NCBI GenBank assembly: GCA_026707665.1
Contig: JAPOWK010000084.1
Coordinates: 1-64,000, forward strand
Reading direction: 5' to 3'
From: Chloroflexota bacterium
GTDB lineage: Bacteria > Chloroflexota > Anaerolineae > Aggregatilineales > Phototrophicaceae
Length of the DNA: 64,000 nt
A program made the translations under genes and the position numbers. Under the pieces are notes generated by a model, which saw nothing but the letters and a program-made list of their open reading frames with translations, had not been told where the DNA came from and did no database searches. Position 1 is the first letter of the stretch; every line of letters begins with the position of its first letter. Shown here piece after piece: positions 59,667 to 64,000 of this stretch.

Positions 59667-59695
59667 TTGACTAATTCTGGCGCGAAAACTAGAAT
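59667..59695 (+). promoter_or_regulatory. Promoter of the argC leader and operon
   Basis: A -35 TTGACT (59667-59672, five of six) and -10 TAGAAT (59690-59695, five of six) with a 17-base spacer. The start point would be near 59702, only about 23 bases before the leader peptide ATG, leaving little room for other signals. It is the arg counterpart of the lysW promoter, which has the same -35. Confidence 0.72.
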
Positions 59696-59724
59696 TTGAT
59701 GAGCATCAATTGGACAAAATCAAG

Positions 59725-59811
59725 ATGTCAAATTACAAAGTGACATTCGAACCTTTGAGGCGTCGCCGTCCCGCACCGGTCGAGTTCAGCGCGCGCGGTT
59801 TGTGTTTGTGA
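59725..59811 (+). CDS. Arginine-rich leader peptide of the argC operon
   Basis: An ATG at 59725 opens a 28-codon ORF that ends in TGA at 59809-59811. Codons 12-15 are AGG CGT CGC CGT, encoding four consecutive Arg (residues LRRRRPAP), with a fifth Arg in codon 24. It lies directly after the promoter and 28 bases before the terminator stem. This fits a leader that senses charged tRNA-Arg by ribosome stalling. The ribosome binding site is weak (TTGGA 11 bases before). The sequence might also be a chance ORF, but the position and the four Arg codons argue against it. Confidence 0.7.
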   Translation: MSNYKVTFEPLRRRRPAPVEFSARGLCL

Positions 59812-59839
59812 CAAGACGTCTGTTCAAATGCAAATGAGG

Positions 59840-59876
59840 CCCTGATCTCGAATTCGCAGGTCAGGGTTTTTGTTTT
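59840..59876 (+). terminator. Intrinsic terminator in the argC leader
   Basis: CCCTGA (59840-59845) pairs with TCAGGG (59861-59866) around a 15-base loop, followed by TTTTTGTTTT at 59867-59876. It is only 14 bases before the argC ATG, with the GGGAGAGG ribosome binding site in between. As it follows no complete gene on this strand, it most probably regulates transcription into argC. I found no strong antiterminator that opens this stem. Confidence 0.75.
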
Positions 59877-59890
59877 GTAGGGAGAGGACG

Positions 59891-60895
59891 ATGAAGAGCA
59901 AAATCTGCGCTGGTGTTTATGGCGGCTCTGGTTATGCTGGTCTTGATCTGGTGGAGCTACTGTGGCGCCATCCACAAATTGAATTGGCTTTCGCGACATC
60001 AAATACCTATGCTGGCGACTCTGTGCCCGGCACGAATCTGCATTATGTATCTCCGGATTCGGTCGCGCTGGAAAATGTCGATGTGATTTTCCTAGCGCTC
60101 CCGCACAAGGCCTCGGCCGCGATGGCGAAACGTGGCATGGACGAGGGCGTCAAAGTGGTGGATCTATCGGCCGACCTGCGAATCGATACGCCCGAAGCCT
60201 ATGAACGGTCGTATCATAGTCCCCATCCTCACCCGGAATTGCTGCCAAGGCCTTATGGACTGCCGGAAATCAATCGCGAAAATGTCAATGGCGCTGACGT
60301 CGTCGCGACCCCCGGCTGCTACCCGACAACCGCCTTGCTCGGCATCTATCCCTTGCTGGTAACCGAGGCGCTTTGCGAAGACAGTCCGGTGATCATCGAC
60401 GCCAAGTCGGGCGTCACCGGCGCCGGACGCAAGCCGTCGCTCACGACGCATTTCGCCGAGGTCTACAGCAATTTGATTCCCTACAAGACTGGCCGATCTC
60501 ATCGTCACCTGGGCGAAATCGAGCAGGAGGCGCATAAGATCAGCGATCGCATCGGTCCCATCATCTTTTGCCCGCATCTTCTGCCGGTTGACCGTGGCCT
60601 GATGACGAGCATTTACGTAACGCTGAACGAAGGTCTCGAGAGCGATCAGATGCATGACCTCTACAGCGAGATGTACGATGACGAAGCGCTGGTGGATGTC
60701 TTGCCAGCGGGCGAACAGGCGACGTTGCGGCATGCGGTGAAGACGAATAAATGTGTCATCAGCATCACGCCTGTATTGCCGCGCCACGCGCACATCACAA
60801 GCGTGACCGACAATCTGCGCAAGGGCGCCGCAAGCCAGGCGGTGCAGAATATGAACTTGATGTTTGGATTGAAAGAAACCCTGGGATTAATATAG
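59891..60895 (+). CDS. argC: N-acetyl-gamma-glutamyl-phosphate reductase
   Basis: 334 residues. The Rossmann start AGVYGGSGYAGLDLVELL and catalytic Cys in VVATPGCYPTTALLGIYPLL are as in true ArgC, unlike the VGCNAT of LysY in this window. SHRHLGEIEQE holds the catalytic His. It reduces N-acetylglutamyl phosphate to the semialdehyde. The ATG at 59891 follows GGGAGAGG and the leader terminator; the ORF opened at 59870 would overlap that terminator. It is the first gene of the operon argC-argB-argD-argJ, with two bases to argB. Confidence 0.93.
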   Translation: MKSKICAGVYGGSGYAGLDLVELLWRHPQIELAFATSNTYAGDSVPGTNLHYVSPDSVALENVDVIFLALPHKASAAMAKRGMDEGVKVVDLSADLRIDTPEAYERSYHSPHPHPELLPRPYGLPEINRENVNGADVVATPGCYPTTALLGIYPLLVTEALCEDSPVIIDAKSGVTGAGRKPSLTTHFAEVYSNLIPYKTGRSHRHLGEIEQEAHKISDRIGPIIFCPHLLPVDRGLMTSIYVTLNEGLESDQMHDLYSEMYDDEALVDVLPAGEQATLRHAVKTNKCVISITPVLPRHAHITSVTDNLRKGAASQAVQNMNLMFGLKETLGLI

Positions 60896-60897
60896 CG

Positions 60898-61673
60898 ATG
60901 GATTCCATCAGCGTCGTCAAGGTCTCAGGACATTGCCTGGACGACCACGAATTGATTAGTCAGTTTGCGAAGGTCGTTGCTTCAACCGACGAGCCTGTGG
61001 TAATCGTGCACGGCGGCGGCGTGGAAATCTCGCAGTTACAGCACAAATTGAATATCGAGCCTAGGTACGTCGATGGCTTGCGTGTGACAGACGCCGATTC
61101 GCTGGCTCTCGTCGAGATGGTATTATGCGGAAGCGTCAACAAGCGACTTGTGCGATACTTGCTTTCGGCGGGGGTGGATGCCCAGGGCTTATCGGGCGTC
61201 GATCGTGGATTGGTTCGCGCGCGCCGAATGCGACACGAGTCCCTAGACATGGGCTATACGGGCGAAGTCGTTTCTGTTCGCGGCGAAGTTATCACCGACT
61301 TGCTTGAGCGGGGTATAACGCCGGTTGTGTCGCCAGTCAGCTTGGGCGCGTGCAGCAATTTCAACCTCAATGCTGATCCGGTTGCCGGCGCAATCGCAGC
61401 CGCCATCGGCGCGCATGAGGTGGTATTCATTTCAAATGTCGCCGGCGTATTGGTCGAAGGGAAGCGCGCCGCCAGTTTAACCCGGCTACAAGCGCTGGAT
61501 TTGATCGAGCGCGGTGTGATTCATGGCGGCATGATACCCAAAGTGGAAAGCGCTCTGGTTGTGCTATCATCGGGTGTGCCGCAAGCGGTGATCACCGATT
61601 TGCAAGGTTGGGCAAGTCGCGAAGGCACGACCTTTATTGGCTCGGGCGCGAAAGCGAGAATTAGCGAGGAGAT

Positions 61674-61683
<10 letters not shown>
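60898..61683 (+). CDS. argB: Acetylglutamate kinase
   Basis: 261 residues of amino acid kinase fold. VVKVSGHCLDDHELISQ replaces the usual KLGGS start, VVIVHGGGVEIS is the substrate loop, and NADPVAGAIAAAIGAHEVVFISNVAGVL the ATP and nucleotide-binding part. The first glycine loop is KVSGH instead of KLGG, a small deviation. It phosphorylates N-acetylglutamate, generally the feedback-controlled step; the short N-terminus suggests the arginine-insensitive form. It is placed two bases after argC and overlaps argD by ten bases. LysZ in this window is its lysine-route relative. Confidence 0.9.
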
Positions 61684-62862
<1,179 letters not shown>

Positions 62863-62876
<14 letters not shown>

Positions 62877-64000
62877 TCCTTCGGTAGATTCTGTTCGCGG
62901 CTTTCAAGTCTCCGGAGTACATGCCGGACTGAAAAAGGACGGCGCGCCGGACTTCTCGCTGGTGGTGAGCGAAGTCGATTGTGTCGCTGCTGGCGTGTTC
63001 ACGAAGAACAAGGTAAAAGCGGCGCCGGTGTTGCTGGATATGCAGCGTCTGGAAGAAAACCCGAAATCGATTCGAGCGGTCGCGACCAACACCGTCAGCG
63101 CCAATGCTTGCACGGGCGCCATTGGGTTGAAAAATGCGCGCGCCACTTCCAACCTGGTGGCGGACGCGCTCTCTATTGTGGCGGAACAGGTTTTGGTGAT
63201 GTCCACCGGCGTCATCGGGACACACCTGCCGATGGACAAGATCGCCCGCGGCGTCGAGCTGGCGAGCGCGAATCTTGGCTCGGACTGGCGCGCGGCGGCC
63301 GCCGGCATAATGACCACCGATACGCGACCCAAGTTCGGTTCGATCACGGTGGAAACGGCTGAGGGATCTTATTCCATCGCCGGCATGGTCAAGGGCGCCG
63401 GCATGATCGCGCCCAATATGGCGACGATGCTGAGTGTGGTCGTTACCGACGCTGAGTTGCCGCTGCCGGACTTGCAGTCGTCGCTGCGGGCGGCGGCCGA
63501 TCAGAGTTACAATCGGATCGTGATTGATGGCGACACCAGCACGAACGATACCGTCCTTCTTCTTGCCAATGGGATGAGCGGCATCTCGCTCGCAAGCGAA
63601 GAAGAATTGGACGCATTTGACGAGGCGTTAAACGCGCTCACACGATTTCTGGCGCAGGAAGTCGTGCGTGATGGCGAAGGCGTCACCAAATTCATCACAC
63701 TCAACATTGTAAATGCTGAGTCTGTAGCTGACGCTGAGAAGATCGGGCAGACGATTGGCGCGTCGGTCCTGACCAAGTCGGCCTTTTACGGCAGTGACGC
63801 CAATTGGGGGCGCATCATGGCGGCTGCGGGCCGCGCGGAGGCGCCGCTTGAGCCGGACAGCGCATCGCTGTGGGTGGCGGCGGGCGAATCGGGACCAAGT
63901 GAGGCGCCCGGCCTGGAGATCTTCAGCGGCGGCATGCCCACCGATTATCGCGAAGAAGACGCGGCCGCGATCATGGCGGCGCCCTCGATCACCTTCACGC
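62863..64000 (+). CDS. argJ: Bifunctional ornithine acetyltransferase / N-acetylglutamate synthase (partial, runs off the window)
   Basis: At least 379 residues are visible with no stop. FQVSGVHAGLKKDGAPDFSLV and GVFTKNKVKAAPV open the fold, and GAGMIAPNMATMLSVVVTD holds the autocleavage site, where the Thr of MAT becomes the N-terminal nucleophile. SRNDT-like residues appear in DTSTNDTVLLLANG. It moves acetyl from N-acetylornithine to glutamate, making the pathway cyclic. The ATG at 62863, with GGAGG upstream, overlaps argD by 14 bases. The full protein is about 400 residues, so only the last part is missing. Confidence 0.93.

Overview
This 64-kb window is a gene-dense piece of bacterial chromosome (roughly 57 protein genes, few gaps, moderately high GC). 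No rRNA, tRNA, phage, transposase or CRISPR array was seen. The gene content points to Chloroflexota, probably an Anaerolineae-like lineage. The evidence is a LysW-dependent aminoadipate lysine cluster, a MurF with an N-terminal membrane domain, the paired TIGR03960/TIGR03936-type proteins, and a 7TM-GAF-HTH regulator of a type I associate with this phylum. The lineage call is an inference from gene content.

Layout. 1-3.8 kb: tandem polytopic membrane (GT39-like) proteins with a small helical-repeat protein between them. 3.9-4.7 kb: a PspA/IM30-like protein. 4.7-8.0 kb (minus): an envelope thiol-redox operon with a CcdA fused to a TlpA domain, a second TlpA-like protein and a DUF2085 membrane protein. 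8.2-18.4 kb: housekeeping genes (CCA-adding enzyme, UbiA-type prenyltransferase, lipoprotein M1 peptidase, VOC protein, PEP carboxylase, glutamate formimidoyltransferase, YifB/ComM). 18.5-28.3 kb (minus): the alpha-aminoadipate lysine pathway, lysW-lysX-lysY-lysZ-lysJ-lysK-hcs, with hacA-hacB beyond a convergent MFS gene. 28.3-31.4 kb: fructosamine-kinase-like protein, rpmF, fabD, enoyl-CoA hydratase. 31.5-37.3 kb (minus): a muropeptide catabolic operon (MFS permease, nagZ, AmiE-like serine hydrolase, BadF-type sugar kinase, murQ). 37.5-45 kb: APH-like kinase, plsC, rluB-type synthase, membrane glycosyltransferase, ddl, murF. 45-50.2 kb: alpha/beta hydrolase, radical SAM protein, DinB, psuG, DUF2344 protein. 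50.2-57.6 kb: two small membrane proteins, a membrane-tailed XseA-like protein, FtsK, the 7TM-GAF-HTH regulator and a GNAT. 57.7-59 kb: the primary sigma factor. 59.7-64 kb: argC-argB-argD-argJ, with argJ cut by the window end.

The most interesting signal is regulatory. The lysine operon and the arginine operon are each preceded by the same arrangement: a sigma70-type promoter, a very short ORF carrying tandem codons for the end-product amino acid, and an intrinsic terminator just before the first gene's ribosome binding site. The lysine leader encodes KKVKK in 19 residues and the arginine leader encodes RRRR in 28 residues. For lysine, complementary segments can be laid out that fit a classical ribosome-stalling attenuator. 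For arginine, the order of parts is equally clear but I found no convincing antiterminator. The two operons encode homologous chemistry (ArgC/LysY, ArgB/LysZ, ArgD/LysJ) on different carriers, acetyl versus LysW, so matched but amino-acid-specific leaders make biological sense.

Other points worth a second look are the complete muropeptide operon in a phylum with a debated envelope, the CcdA-(PPC-like)-TlpA fusion, the XseA-like protein with a C-terminal membrane helix, the membrane regulator with no kinase core, and short dispersed GC-rich repeats, one inside a 144-bp segment flanked by an exact 15-bp direct repeat.
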